From Micrococcales bacterium UBA2465 (GTDB lineage Bacteria; Actinomycetota; Actinomycetes; Actinomycetales; Microbacteriaceae), in assembly GCA_002342255.1 (NCBI GenBank), contig DDPP01000056.1, forward strand, positions 1 through 13,643: DNA of 13,643 nt, written 5' to 3'. Shown in pieces: positions 1-7,582 of the stretch. A program made the translations under genes and the position numbers. Numbering within the stretch: the stretch's first letter is position 1; every line of letters begins with the position of its first letter. Below the pieces are notes generated by a model that saw nothing but the letters and a program-made list of their open reading frames with translations, was not told where the DNA came from and made no database searches.

Positions 1-2040
1 TCACCATCTTGAACATCACTACCATCCACCTGGAAAGTAGCAAGCTCAACATTGTTACCCAAGGCTACTTTTAGGACAACATCGTATTCAGCTGAAGAGC
101 CGTCCTCAGCAACAACTGTGACAACTAGAAGATTGTCTCCAGGGATTAAATCCGATGTTCCAATAATCTCAACAGTTGCATTTGGATCTGCGGTTTCTGC
201 GACAACCTCAACTTCAGTTGTATAAGGATCAAGATCAACACTGTCACCATCTTGAACATCACTACCATTCACTTGGAAAGTCGCAAGCTCAACATTGTTA
301 CCTAAAGCGACATTCAGAATAATTACGTAATCCTGGCTGGCGTAATTGTCAGCAGCGGTCACGGTAACTGTGAGGATGTTTTCTCCGGCGACTAAATCTG
401 TGGCTCCTGTTACGACGAAAGTCGCTTCTGGGTCTAGGGTTTCAACTGTAACTTCAACTTCAGTTGTGTATGGATCTAGATCCAAGCTGTCACCATCAGC
501 AACATCGTTTCCATTTACTTGCAACGAGGTAACGTTTGTGTTGTCCCCAAAAGCCACACGCAACGTAATGGTGTATTGCTGAGTAGTTGATTCATCTTCA
601 GCCGTAACTGTAATAACCAAATCATTGTCACCAGGCTGTAAATCAGTTGCACCTTCAATTTCAAAGGTCGCATTTGGGTTGTTAGTAACAACAGTTACTT
701 CAACCTCAGTTGTGTATGAGGCAATGTCGATTGATTCGCCATCAACCAAATCTGTGCCGTTGACCTGAAGTGTTGACAAGGTAGTGTCACTGCTGAGAGC
801 GACATTTAGAGTTATTGTGTAATCCTGTGATGTTCCATCTGCGGCAGTAACAGTAACGGTCAGGGTGTTCTCCCCAGAAACAAGGCCGGTGTTACCTGAA
901 TATTCGACTGAAGCATCTGGGTCCAAAGTCTCAGCTGTGACCTCAACTTCAGTCGTTCCCTCATCAAGATCAACGCTGTCCCCATCGAAAACATCAGTTC
1001 CCTCGATTTGGAATACCGAAAGCTCGGTACTGTCTCCTAGAGGAACGCTTAGGTTAATTACATAATCTTCAGAAGTAATTCCATCGGCTGCAGTAACTGT
1101 TACCAAAAGGGTGTTGTCCCCATAAGCAAGATCAGTGTCTCCAGTAACTTCGAAGGTTGCATCAGGGTCTGTGGTTACTACATCAACCTGAACCTCAGTT
1201 GTGTATGGAGCTAACTCAACTGTTGCACCATCTGAAACATCATCACCATTGACTTGCAAAGTATCAACTTCGGTGTTGTTTCCTAGGAGCACATTTACAA
1301 TCACGGTGTAGTCAGTTGCGGTAACAGCATCCGCTGCCACGACAGTGACAATAAGGGTATTTTCCCCAGCTTCTAAATCGGTGTCACCTGAAACCAAATA
1401 AGTTGCATCAGGGTCAACTGTCTCAACTGCAACTTGCACTTCTGTCGTGTATGGAGCAACGTCAATCGAATCTCCATCGATAACATTTTCACCATTGATT
1501 TGAAATTTGGATAAATCCGTATCTGTATTAGGTGCAACATTCAAGTTGACGTTGTAAATATCAACCGTTAAATCAGGTGCGGTTACCGTGATTTTAAGTG
1601 AATTGTCACCAGTAACTAATCCAGTAGCTCCGGTGACTTCATATGTTGCGTCTGCATCAGCGGTGACGACGTCAACAGTGACACTGGTGGTTAATGGTTC
1701 TAGGAAAACATCCTGGCCATCTGCAACATCTGTTCCGTTAACTTTAAACACTGAGAGGGAAGTGTTTGAGCTAGCTGGAGAGACATACAAATTAACTTGG
1801 TGGTTTTCTGTTGTGGTTCCATCAGCTGCAGTAACAGAAACAATGAGAGGGTTGTTTCCGCTGCTTAGGCCAGTATCACCAGAAATGGTTCTAGTTGCAT
1901 CAGGATTTGAAGTTTGTGCAACAACATCAACCGTGGATGTATTTGACGGCAATGTGACGGTTTGATCATCACTGACTGATGTTCCATTCACAGTGAAAAC
2001 ATTCAGTGAAGTATCCGTAAAAGGATCTGCCTTTGCAGCA
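1..2040 (-). repeat. Tandem coding repeat, about 243-249 bp per unit, nine units visible
   Basis: Using the conserved Asp-Gly (DG) codon pair as anchor, units fall at about 1968 (degenerate, DD), 1719, 1476, 1230, 984, 741, 495, 249 and 6 (low coordinate of the Asp codon). The spacing is 83, 81, 82, 82, 81, 82, 82 and 81 residues. Most units have drifted in DNA sequence while keeping the protein pattern, but positions 1-60 and 244-303 differ at only 4 of 60 bases, which suggests recent duplication or gene conversion between neighbouring units. The array continues beyond the left edge. Confidence 0.85.
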
Positions 2041-2123
2041 GAAAGCTTTACTGGAACAATGATTAAAGCAGCGGCGGCAAGTATTGCTACAAGCCCGCGG
2101 GTGCGAGAAATTAATAAGCTCAA
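1..2123 (-). CDS. Large secreted repeat protein with cadherin-like beta-sandwich repeats (3' end outside window)
   Basis: The frame stays open from a TTG at 2123 to the left edge, giving at least 707 residues and no stop, so the gene is partial. The start is well fixed: an in-frame TGA lies at 2138-2136, TTG is the only start codon after it, and a GAGGGGAG ribosome site sits just upstream. The N-terminus has basic residues (SRTRG), a hydrophobic stretch and a likely signal-peptidase site at AKA-DP near residue 36. The rest is a chain of 81-83 residue beta-rich repeats, each with FQVNGxDVxDGDS, a PYTTEVEV strand, DPxAT, GxxxLxxGxN, LxVTVTAxDG and YxIxLNVALG. This matches the cadherin-like beta-sandwich family (Pfam PF12733-type). 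The protein is acidic and threonine-rich, as expected for a cell-surface adhesin or stalk. No anchor (LPXTG or C-terminal helix) can be seen because the end is missing. Binding partner is unknown. Confidence 0.85.
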   Translation of the reverse strand, partial: MSLLISRTRGLVAILAAAALIIVPVKLSAAKADPFTDTSLNVFTVNGTSVSDDQTVTLPSNTSTVDVVAQTSNPDATRTISGDTGLSSGNNPLIVSVTAADGTTTENHQVNLYVSPASSNTSLSVFKVNGTDVADGQDVFLEPLTTSVTVDVVTADADATYEVTGATGLVTGDNSLKITVTAPDLTVDIYNVNLNVAPNTDTDLSKFQINGENVIDGDSIDVAPYTTEVQVAVETVDPDATYLVSGDTDLEAGENTLIVTVVAADAVTATDYTVIVNVLLGNNTEVDTLQVNGDDVSDGATVELAPYTTEVQVDVVTTDPDATFEVTGDTDLAYGDNTLLVTVTAADGITSEDYVINLSVPLGDSTELSVFQIEGTDVFDGDSVDLDEGTTEVEVTAETLDPDASVEYSGNTGLVSGENTLTVTVTAADGTSQDYTITLNVALSSDTTLSTLQVNGTDLVDGESIDIASYTTEVEVTVVTNNPNATFEIEGATDLQPGDNDLVITVTAEDESTTQQYTITLRVAFGDNTNVTSLQVNGNDVADGDSLDLDPYTTEVEVTVETLDPEATFVVTGATDLVAGENILTVTVTAADNYASQDYVIILNVALGNNVELATFQVNGSDVQDGDSVDLDPYTTEVEVVAETADPNATVEIIGTSDLIPGDNLLVVTVVAEDGSSAEYDVVLKVALGNNVELATFQVDGSDVQDG

Positions 2124-2317
2124 GGCTCTCCCCTCTCAGGAGTCCATTGAAATGACACTACAGGCCTAGTATGCCACGATTCAAAGACTACGGAAGGGGG
2201 ATAAACCCCGGAGTTATTCGGCTGTAATAATCCATTTACCAGCGATTCGGCTGAACAAGCGCCTAAACATTGCATTCCCAATAATGCTCTTTTGTTCTAA
2301 ATCGGTAAGGTTAACGA
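2124..2317. promoter_or_regulatory. Divergent intergenic region between the repeat protein and the glycan operon
   Basis: These 194 bases hold no gene and must contain the promoters of both divergent units. A 9-base direct repeat ATTCGGCTG occurs at 2216-2224 and 2245-2253, 29 bases apart (close to three helical turns), on the same face and upstream of the glycan operon. A small GGGG/CCCC inverted repeat lies at 2196-2209. A plus-strand TTGCAT near 2270 could be a -35 box, but no good -10 box follows at proper spacing. The ribosome site for the plus-strand gene is TAAGG at 2306-2310. Confidence 0.4.
2157..2184 (-). promoter_or_regulatory. Possible sigma-70-type promoter for the repeat protein
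   Basis: On the minus strand TTGAAT (2184-2179) is followed after 16 bases by TGTAGT (2162-2157), about 33 bases before the TTG start. The match to consensus is only partial (four of six in the -10 box), so this is a candidate only. Confidence 0.25.
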
Positions 2318-3295
2318 GTGGAAAAGCCAAGAATTCTGTCAACTGTCTCGTTTGTCATGCCAGTCCTAAATGAAGAAAGCCATCTGGAGTCTGCCGTTTC
2401 CAGTATTTTTGAGCAAAAAGGGCTCAAAATGAACCAAATGGAGGTAGTCTTAGCCCTTGGGCCATCCACTGATAACACAAATTCAGTAGCTGAAAGGCTA
2501 AGAGCTCTTTTTCCGGTAACAATCGTCCAAAATCCATCAGGTAAAACCCCTTCTGGACTCAATTTGGCCATAAATACCGCTAGAAATCAGGTAATAGTCA
2601 GAGTAGATGCTCATAGCCAGCTCTCGCCCAATTACACTGCCCAAGCCTTAGATATTCTTAATGAAACAGGGGCTGCCAACGTCGGCGGTGTCATGAAAGC
2701 TGAAGGTAAGACCGCTTTCCAACAAGCGGTTGCCTGGGGATATGGCAGCCGCCTGGGTTTAGGCGGAGGGGCATACCATGTTGGTGGGCAAGCAGGACCT
2801 AGCGATTCGGTCTATTTGGGGGTTTTCCGTAAAGAAATCCTAGAAAAACTAGGTGGTTTCAACGAAAAAATGGCTCGGGGGCAGGATTGGGAGTTAAACC
2901 TGAGAATTAGAAATGCTGGGGAGTTGGTTTGGTTTGATCCAAGACTCGAAGTGACCTACCACCCCAGATCTAACCTCAAATCCCTAGTGAAACAGTTCTA
3001 TGACACAGGTTCCTGGCGAGCAGAATTGACTAGATCTCACCTAAATAAGGCTAATTTAAGGTATTTTGCCCCACCATTAATGGTTTTATCGGTTTTTTCG
3101 GGTCTAATACTTACTGTTTTTGGTTTTCTTTTCGGTTTAGCCCCCACCTGCCTATATTTCTCCGTGGTATTACTGGCCGCTATTTTCAATCAAAAACTTA
3201 GCCTGTCTGCAAGATTGGCTTTGTTGATTGTTCTACCAGCCATGCACTTTTCCTGGGGCATAGGTTTTATAACAGGGTTGTTCCATAAGCGGTGA
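2318..3295 (+). CDS. Family 2 glycosyltransferase, ExoA-like, membrane-anchored
   Basis: A 325-residue protein with a GTG start preceded by TAAGG seven bases upstream. The N-terminal GT-A domain opens with SFVMPVLNEESHLESAVSSI (residues 11-30) and LALGPSTDNT. The metal/sugar-nucleotide motif VRVDAHS has D97 and H99, and GGFNEKMARGQDWELNLRI (179-197) carries the QDW acceptor-side motif. The RVDAHS variant and overall layout resemble the succinoglycan enzyme ExoA, a glucosyltransferase building a lipid-linked oligosaccharide. Three hydrophobic segments follow at about 252-275, 277-292 and 298-320, so the catalytic domain is probably held at the cytoplasmic face of the membrane. It is first of five genes on this strand, with 32 bases before the next start. 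The GT2 call is firm; donor and acceptor are not known. Confidence 0.88.
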   Translation: MEKPRILSTVSFVMPVLNEESHLESAVSSIFEQKGLKMNQMEVVLALGPSTDNTNSVAERLRALFPVTIVQNPSGKTPSGLNLAINTARNQVIVRVDAHSQLSPNYTAQALDILNETGAANVGGVMKAEGKTAFQQAVAWGYGSRLGLGGGAYHVGGQAGPSDSVYLGVFRKEILEKLGGFNEKMARGQDWELNLRIRNAGELVWFDPRLEVTYHPRSNLKSLVKQFYDTGSWRAELTRSHLNKANLRYFAPPLMVLSVFSGLILTVFGFLFGLAPTCLYFSVVLLAAIFNQKLSLSARLALLIVLPAMHFSWGIGFITGLFHKR

Positions 3296-3327
3296 AACTA
3301 GACTTAGAGCAAAGCCAAAGGAAGCTC

Positions 3328-4221
3328 ATGTCTAAATTCAAGGTAAATAAAGCAGTTATCCCAGTTGCGGGACTGGGCACCCGCTTCCTCCCTGCCACCA
3401 AGGCCATGCCCAAAGAGATGCTCCCGCTAATCGACAAGCCAGTTATCCAATACGTGGTGGAAGAAGCTGTTCGAGCAGGTCTAAGCGATGTCCTAATGGT
3501 CACCGGCCGAAATAAGAACGCCTTGGAAAACCATTTTGACCGTGCCACCGAACTCGAGATGAATCTTGAGCGAAAAGGCGACACGGCTCGGTTGGAGAAA
3601 ATCATGGCCTCAACCGAACTTGCCAATATTCACTATGTCCGCCAAGGTGACCCTAAAGGTTTAGGTCATGCGGTGTTACGAGCCAAAGCACATATCGCCG
3701 ATCATTCTTTTGCATTACTTCTGGGTGATGACGTGATGGACTCCCGAGATGTTTTACTTACCAAAATGTTGGAACTGCATGAAGCAACCGGTGAAAACGT
3801 AGTTGCATTGATGGAAGTCAGTCCAGATCAGATTCACTTATACGGCTGCGCTGTTCCCGAAGGCAAAATCGAAGATGGTGTGGTTCGAGTAAAAGGTTTG
3901 GTTGAGAAACCTAAAACCGAAGAAGCTCCGTCTAATCTTGCGATCATCGGAAGATATGTTTTACGCCCAGAAATTTTTGAAATTCTTGAAGAAACACAAC
4001 CTGGACGCGGTGGTGAAATTCAGTTAACCGACGCGCTCATGGCCGCCGCTCAAAATCCTGAACGAGCTGGTGGGGTTTTAGGTGTTGTGTTCAGCGGAAG
4101 AAGATATGACACTGGCGACAAACTTGACTTCATAAAAGCAACTCTGCGCATCGGAGTTGATCGAGAAGACATTGGTCAAGAACTCAGAACTTGGCTTCAC
4201 GAATTCAACCAAGAAATTTAG
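3328..4221 (+). CDS. galU: UTP--glucose-1-phosphate uridylyltransferase
   Basis: GalU makes UDP-glucose from UTP and glucose-1-phosphate, the donor for glycan and glycolipid synthesis. The 297-residue protein has the nucleotide-binding loop VIPVAGLGTRFLPATKAMPK (residues 10-29), a GDD at 133-135, the sugar-binding VEKP at 192-195, GRGGEIQLTD (227-236) and RRYDTGDKLDFIKA near the C-terminus, and is of normal family length. I chose the ATG at 3328 because AAAGGAAG (3316-3323) lies just upstream and family homology begins directly after it. A longer frame from GTG 3292 overlaps the previous stop and adds twelve residues without a ribosome site. The gene sits inside the glycan operon, 12 bases before the next gene, suggesting UDP-glucose is made for this pathway. 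Its position parallels exoN of succinoglycan clusters. Confidence 0.95.
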   Translation: MSKFKVNKAVIPVAGLGTRFLPATKAMPKEMLPLIDKPVIQYVVEEAVRAGLSDVLMVTGRNKNALENHFDRATELEMNLERKGDTARLEKIMASTELANIHYVRQGDPKGLGHAVLRAKAHIADHSFALLLGDDVMDSRDVLLTKMLELHEATGENVVALMEVSPDQIHLYGCAVPEGKIEDGVVRVKGLVEKPKTEEAPSNLAIIGRYVLRPEIFEILEETQPGRGGEIQLTDALMAAAQNPERAGGVLGVVFSGRRYDTGDKLDFIKATLRIGVDREDIGQELRTWLHEFNQEI

Positions 4222-4233
4222 GCAACAAAACTT

Positions 4234-5973
4234 ATGACCGCTAACAACATAGTTGTCTGCTCTTTTTACACAGCTGACGAATACTACCGAGCCCATGGTG
4301 AGCGTCTGGCAAAGAATCTTGAAGAGCTCGGCGTCGAGTATGTCTTGCGTGAAATTGAAAAGAAAGAGGGAGAAGACTGGGCAGACATCTGCCGCAAGAA
4401 AGTTCCTTTCCTTGCTGAAGTTTGCCAAATGCATCCAGATAAAAAAGTTTTCTGGATGGACGTCGATTGTATTCTGCTGGAATTACCGGAATATGTGTTC
4501 AATTCAACTGCAGACATTATCGGTTTCCAAAGAGGTTACTCCTCACCATTAACCATCGGTTATGACAAGCGGGCAAGATTCTGGGAGCCTTCGTTCTGGG
4601 GTGTGAACAACACCAAACTTGCTCGCAAGATGATTGCCGATGCAGCTGAAATTGAAAAAACTTCAACAGTCAAAGCTACTGATGATTACTTCATGGAAGA
4701 AGCATGGCGAGCTAATTGCGACAACATGACTTTCCAGTTCATCCCTTCCAATGCCGTCGTTGGCCTTGGCGTTACTGGGGAGAACAGCATGGGGGCCTTC
4801 TTCAAGTTTGGATCTAGTGGCAACGTTGAAAACTTTAAAGGCAAGGTCGAACAGCACTCAGCAAACAAAGGTTTGCGAAAATCCATGCTGAAAATGGTAA
4901 AGAAAATTGAAGCCAGGCTTCCTCAGCAAACTTCAAATAAACTGCGCCAAATGGCAGACACAGTTGGTATCACCGGTTTCCTAACCAAGGGTAAATCCAA
5001 CCCAGAAGCCAGAGCTAGAGCATCACTGCTGGGGGACATTCAGATGACCGCTCAGGCTGGTAACACTCTAAAGTTTGAAGCCAACGTCAAAGCATTCGAG
5101 GAAAAATACCTTTTGACCCAAGCCGAAACCAACACCGTTGCAGCGGCTAAGAGTTTCCATTACTACGCCAGCAAACCAAGTAAGGATTCAATTTTACTTT
5201 CCTGGTGGGCTAAACCATTTCCAGGTAACTTTGGTGACTGGCTTTCACCGTTGATCTTCTCTAATTACACCGATAAGAAAATTATTTTCCAATCTCCAGT
5301 GAAACTTGCCACCAAAGAACACCTAATCGGTTTAGGTTCAATCGGAAGATTCATCAAACCTAACTCGGTTGTAATTGGCACCGGTATTTCAACTGACGAA
5401 CTTTCTCTTGCTAAAAGCGCTAGGTATGTTTCGGTTCGCGGACCAATCACCGCGCGCGTAGTAAGAAGTTCCGGCGGTCCTGTAGTTGACAGCTTTGGTG
5501 ACCCTGGGGTTTTGATTTCAAGAATTTTTCCAGCTGAGCGAAGTGACAATGGAAAAGTTGCATTGGTAAGACACTTCACTCACAAGTCAATTCCAATTGT
5601 TTTAGCTGAAGGAATGGATGAACTAGATATTTTCATGTCTCATCCGGATGACATCAAAAACCTAGTTGAATCTTTAAACACTTACTCTAAAGTCATTACC
5701 TCAGCTATGCACATCTTTATTGCTTGCCAGTCTTACGGCATTCCATGTGCTCTTATTACCTTTACTGGCTTCGAAGATTCTGTGCACGGAAATGGAATCA
5801 AGTATGGCGACTATGCCCAAGGTGTTGGCTTGGAATCGATTAGCCCAGTTGCAGTTGGTTTAGATCTTTCTAAGGTGAGTTTCGAAAACCTTATTACCGA
5901 ACACAAAATCAGCGAAGAAAAACTCGATGAAGTTGAGCAAGCCGTTAAGTCCGGCCTGAGCTTCGTGGATTAA
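4234..5973 (+). CDS. Two-domain protein: GT-A-like glycosyltransferase fused to polysaccharide pyruvyl transferase
   Basis: A 579-residue cytoplasmic-looking protein without signal peptide or membrane segments. The N-terminal ~200 residues resemble a nucleotide-sugar transferase: VVCSFYTADEYYRAHGERLA (residues 7-26), then KVFWMDVDCI with a DxD motif (D76, D78), and a late TDDYFMEEA (149-157). Residues ~205-305 are a lysine-rich helical linker. From about 306 the protein matches polysaccharide pyruvyl transferases (PF04230 type, ExoV/CsaB relatives): PGNFGDWLSPL (330-340), IGTGI (381-385), VRGP (401-404), FGDPGVL (421-427), SAMHIFIACQSYGIPC (490-505, with H493), then KYGDYAQGVG. Such enzymes transfer pyruvate from phosphoenolpyruvate to a sugar as a ketal, adding negative charge. 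The frame is uninterrupted through both halves, so this is a real fusion. The pyruvyl half is the firmer call; the sugar donor of the other half is unknown. It starts 12 bases after galU. Confidence 0.8.
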   Translation: MTANNIVVCSFYTADEYYRAHGERLAKNLEELGVEYVLREIEKKEGEDWADICRKKVPFLAEVCQMHPDKKVFWMDVDCILLELPEYVFNSTADIIGFQRGYSSPLTIGYDKRARFWEPSFWGVNNTKLARKMIADAAEIEKTSTVKATDDYFMEEAWRANCDNMTFQFIPSNAVVGLGVTGENSMGAFFKFGSSGNVENFKGKVEQHSANKGLRKSMLKMVKKIEARLPQQTSNKLRQMADTVGITGFLTKGKSNPEARARASLLGDIQMTAQAGNTLKFEANVKAFEEKYLLTQAETNTVAAAKSFHYYASKPSKDSILLSWWAKPFPGNFGDWLSPLIFSNYTDKKIIFQSPVKLATKEHLIGLGSIGRFIKPNSVVIGTGISTDELSLAKSARYVSVRGPITARVVRSSGGPVVDSFGDPGVLISRIFPAERSDNGKVALVRHFTHKSIPIVLAEGMDELDIFMSHPDDIKNLVESLNTYSKVITSAMHIFIACQSYGIPCALITFTGFEDSVHGNGIKYGDYAQGVGLESISPVAVGLDLSKVSFENLITEHKISEEKLDEVEQAVKSGLSFVD

Positions 5974-5981
5974 GGAAAAAG

Positions 5982-6812
5982 ATGATCTACTTAGTAAAAA
6001 CGGTTCTAGTTGCCTTTGGAAAACTATTTCCTAAAGGAAAGCACCGCAACCGCGCAATCTGGTTAGCCTTGATTGCAACGCTGGTGCCACTATCGCAACT
6101 TTTTGTGATTCGTATTTTTACCCACATCATCATGCATGGCAAAAAGATGGAGATCAGCGAAGCCATATTTCACTTCACCGTTTTCTTTGGGCTTTTTGGA
6201 CTATCTCACTTAGCCACATACTGGCAAAAGACCTACCGAGTAAAGGTTTTCAACGAAGCTCTAAAGTCTAGAGAAGGTTGGCGCAGCAAAAACACCGAAT
6301 CATGGGACTGGGCCCTGGCTTTTGAAACCAACAACCTATTACACACCTTCGCTCAAGTCCTTGTCCTAGCAGTGTTTTTCGCAACTGTTGACTGGAAAAT
6401 AGGTCTAATCAACATCTTCCTAATTTTGGCAACACTCGAATTCATCAGAATGATGTTCCGACGCCAAATAAACCTTCAAGAACACTTTGCTCTAGCTCAC
6501 AAGCGAAACGAAAACATCGAAAACGTCACAAAGGTTTCTTCTCGAATCCGCTCTGCAGAAATTGGAACCTTGATTTCTTCTGCCACGTTCATCATCACCC
6601 TGGCTGTGCTGTTGATATTTAGCTTCATGGGATTACTCAACTCAGCAGATGCGGTGATACTATTCCTTGGCTTCCGAATGCAAAACTCAAACCTCGGGCA
6701 GACCAGCTCATCGCTGATGAGATTTGCCAGAGCTAAAGCCAACAGCGAAGCTCCAGCCAAATACAAGGGTGTTAAACCCGCAAAGATTGATGATGACGAA
6801 GAATTCTTCTAA
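5982..6812 (+). CDS. ABC-exporter-like six-helix membrane protein lacking an ATPase domain
   Basis: A 276-residue integral membrane protein with AGGAAAAAG just before its ATG and 8 bases after the previous stop. Hydrophobic segments lie at about 25-50, 60-82, 118-136, 138-158, 196-217 and 221-233. Their layout, the charged loops between them (KRNENIENVTKVSSRIRSAE) and the ending LGFRMQNSNLGQTSSSLMRF resemble the transmembrane domain of ABC exporters just before the nucleotide-binding domain. The usual Walker A, signature and Walker B motifs are absent; instead the protein ends in a short acidic tail, KIDDDEEFF. The next gene overlaps its stop by one base (TAATG). It may pair with an ATPase encoded elsewhere, or may be a scaffold for the glycosyltransferases. 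The family resemblance is inferred from pattern, not from alignment. Confidence 0.6.
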   Translation: MIYLVKTVLVAFGKLFPKGKHRNRAIWLALIATLVPLSQLFVIRIFTHIIMHGKKMEISEAIFHFTVFFGLFGLSHLATYWQKTYRVKVFNEALKSREGWRSKNTESWDWALAFETNNLLHTFAQVLVLAVFFATVDWKIGLINIFLILATLEFIRMMFRRQINLQEHFALAHKRNENIENVTKVSSRIRSAEIGTLISSATFIITLAVLLIFSFMGLLNSADAVILFLGFRMQNSNLGQTSSSLMRFARAKANSEAPAKYKGVKPAKIDDDEEFF

Positions 6813-7582
6813 TGTCACTGACCTTTGGCTATAGCACCCTAAGTTCAAGGCTGGAAAATATCCAGTTACCTGACTTGTCTAATCATCCAGACTGGATGGT
6901 TTTGATAACTGTTCAAAGTGGAGATAGCTCAGAACCCAAATCCTCTAGAGCTCCTGGCCCTGCCAGAGTGCTGGGTTTTCCTGGCCGTGGAGTTACCAAA
7001 CTTCGTAACGCAGTTATCCAAAACTCAGACACTGATTATTTGATCTTTGCTGACGACGATGTAATTTTTAACCTTGAAAACATTGAACTTGCCATCCAAC
7101 ATATGAAGAAAACTGGCCTTGGACTCCTGCTAGGACAGGCTATCGATGAAACCGGCAAACTCAGAAAGAGTTATCCAACAAAATTAACTCGACTAAATAA
7201 AATCAACAGTGCAAAAGCTGCCACCTACGAAATGCTAATTGATCTTAGGCAAATTAAAGCAAGTGGAGTTTTATTCGATGAAGCGTTTGGTGCTGGTGCT
7301 GAGACAACTTATCTAGGTGATGAATACATTTTCATCTGCGATCTAGTTTCCAAAGGCGTAATTTGTGAATTTGTTCCAATTACACTTGCGGTTCACCCGA
7401 AGGATAGTTCTGGCAGTGGTTGGGGCACTGACAGGGACAGAAGAGCAAGGGCATTGATTTTTGATCGAGCGTTCAAGGGAAATAGAACTCTGCCATATCT
7501 AGTTCGAATTGGTTTTGGGCTTAGAAAAATTGGCAAAGAACTCAGCTTTGGTAATTACCTCAAGTTTATTTTCAAAAAATAA
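6812..7582 (+). CDS. Family 2-like (GT-A) glycosyltransferase
   Basis: A 256-residue protein whose ATG overlaps the preceding stop (TAATG), implying translational coupling. It has GRGVTKLRNAVIQNSDTDYL leading into IFADDDVIF with the catalytic metal site D81-D83, and FDEAFGAGAETTYLGDEYIF (155-174), where GDEYIF occupies the acceptor/base position of GT2 enzymes (ED or DE motif). The early nucleotide-binding strand is short and unusual: FGYSTLSSRLENIQLPD instead of the common PxYN start, so it is a divergent member. No membrane segment is evident, and a basic C-terminus (LRKIGKELSFGNYLKFIFKK) may touch the membrane. It is last in the operon and its 3' end overlaps the convergent cytidylyltransferase gene by 11 bases. 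Sugar specificity cannot be told. Confidence 0.8.
   Translation: MSLTFGYSTLSSRLENIQLPDLSNHPDWMVLITVQSGDSSEPKSSRAPGPARVLGFPGRGVTKLRNAVIQNSDTDYLIFADDDVIFNLENIELAIQHMKKTGLGLLLGQAIDETGKLRKSYPTKLTRLNKINSAKAATYEMLIDLRQIKASGVLFDEAFGAGAETTYLGDEYIFICDLVSKGVICEFVPITLAVHPKDSSGSGWGTDRDRRARALIFDRAFKGNRTLPYLVRIGFGLRKIGKELSFGNYLKFIFKK

Noticed and set aside
346..1965. Plus-strand open frames within the repeat gene
   Set aside because: They recur with the repeat period and are serine/threonine/valine-rich mirror frames of the minus-strand beta-sandwich repeats, with no ribosome sites of their own.
1..2040. Periodic repeats as a possible CRISPR array
   Set aside because: The period is about 245 bases, the repeats are coding and diverged, and there is no short identical repeat with unique spacers.
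2196..2209. GGGG/CCCC inverted repeat as a terminator
   Set aside because: The stem is only four pairs, no T-run follows on either strand, and no gene ends there.
3292..3327. Longer GalU start at GTG 3292
   Set aside because: It lacks a ribosome site, overlaps the previous stop, and family homology begins only after the ATG at 3328, which has AAAGGAAG upstream.
4253..4552. Second plus-strand frame inside the fusion gene
   Set aside because: It is an out-of-frame shadow; the main frame carries the DxD motif and continues through conserved domains.
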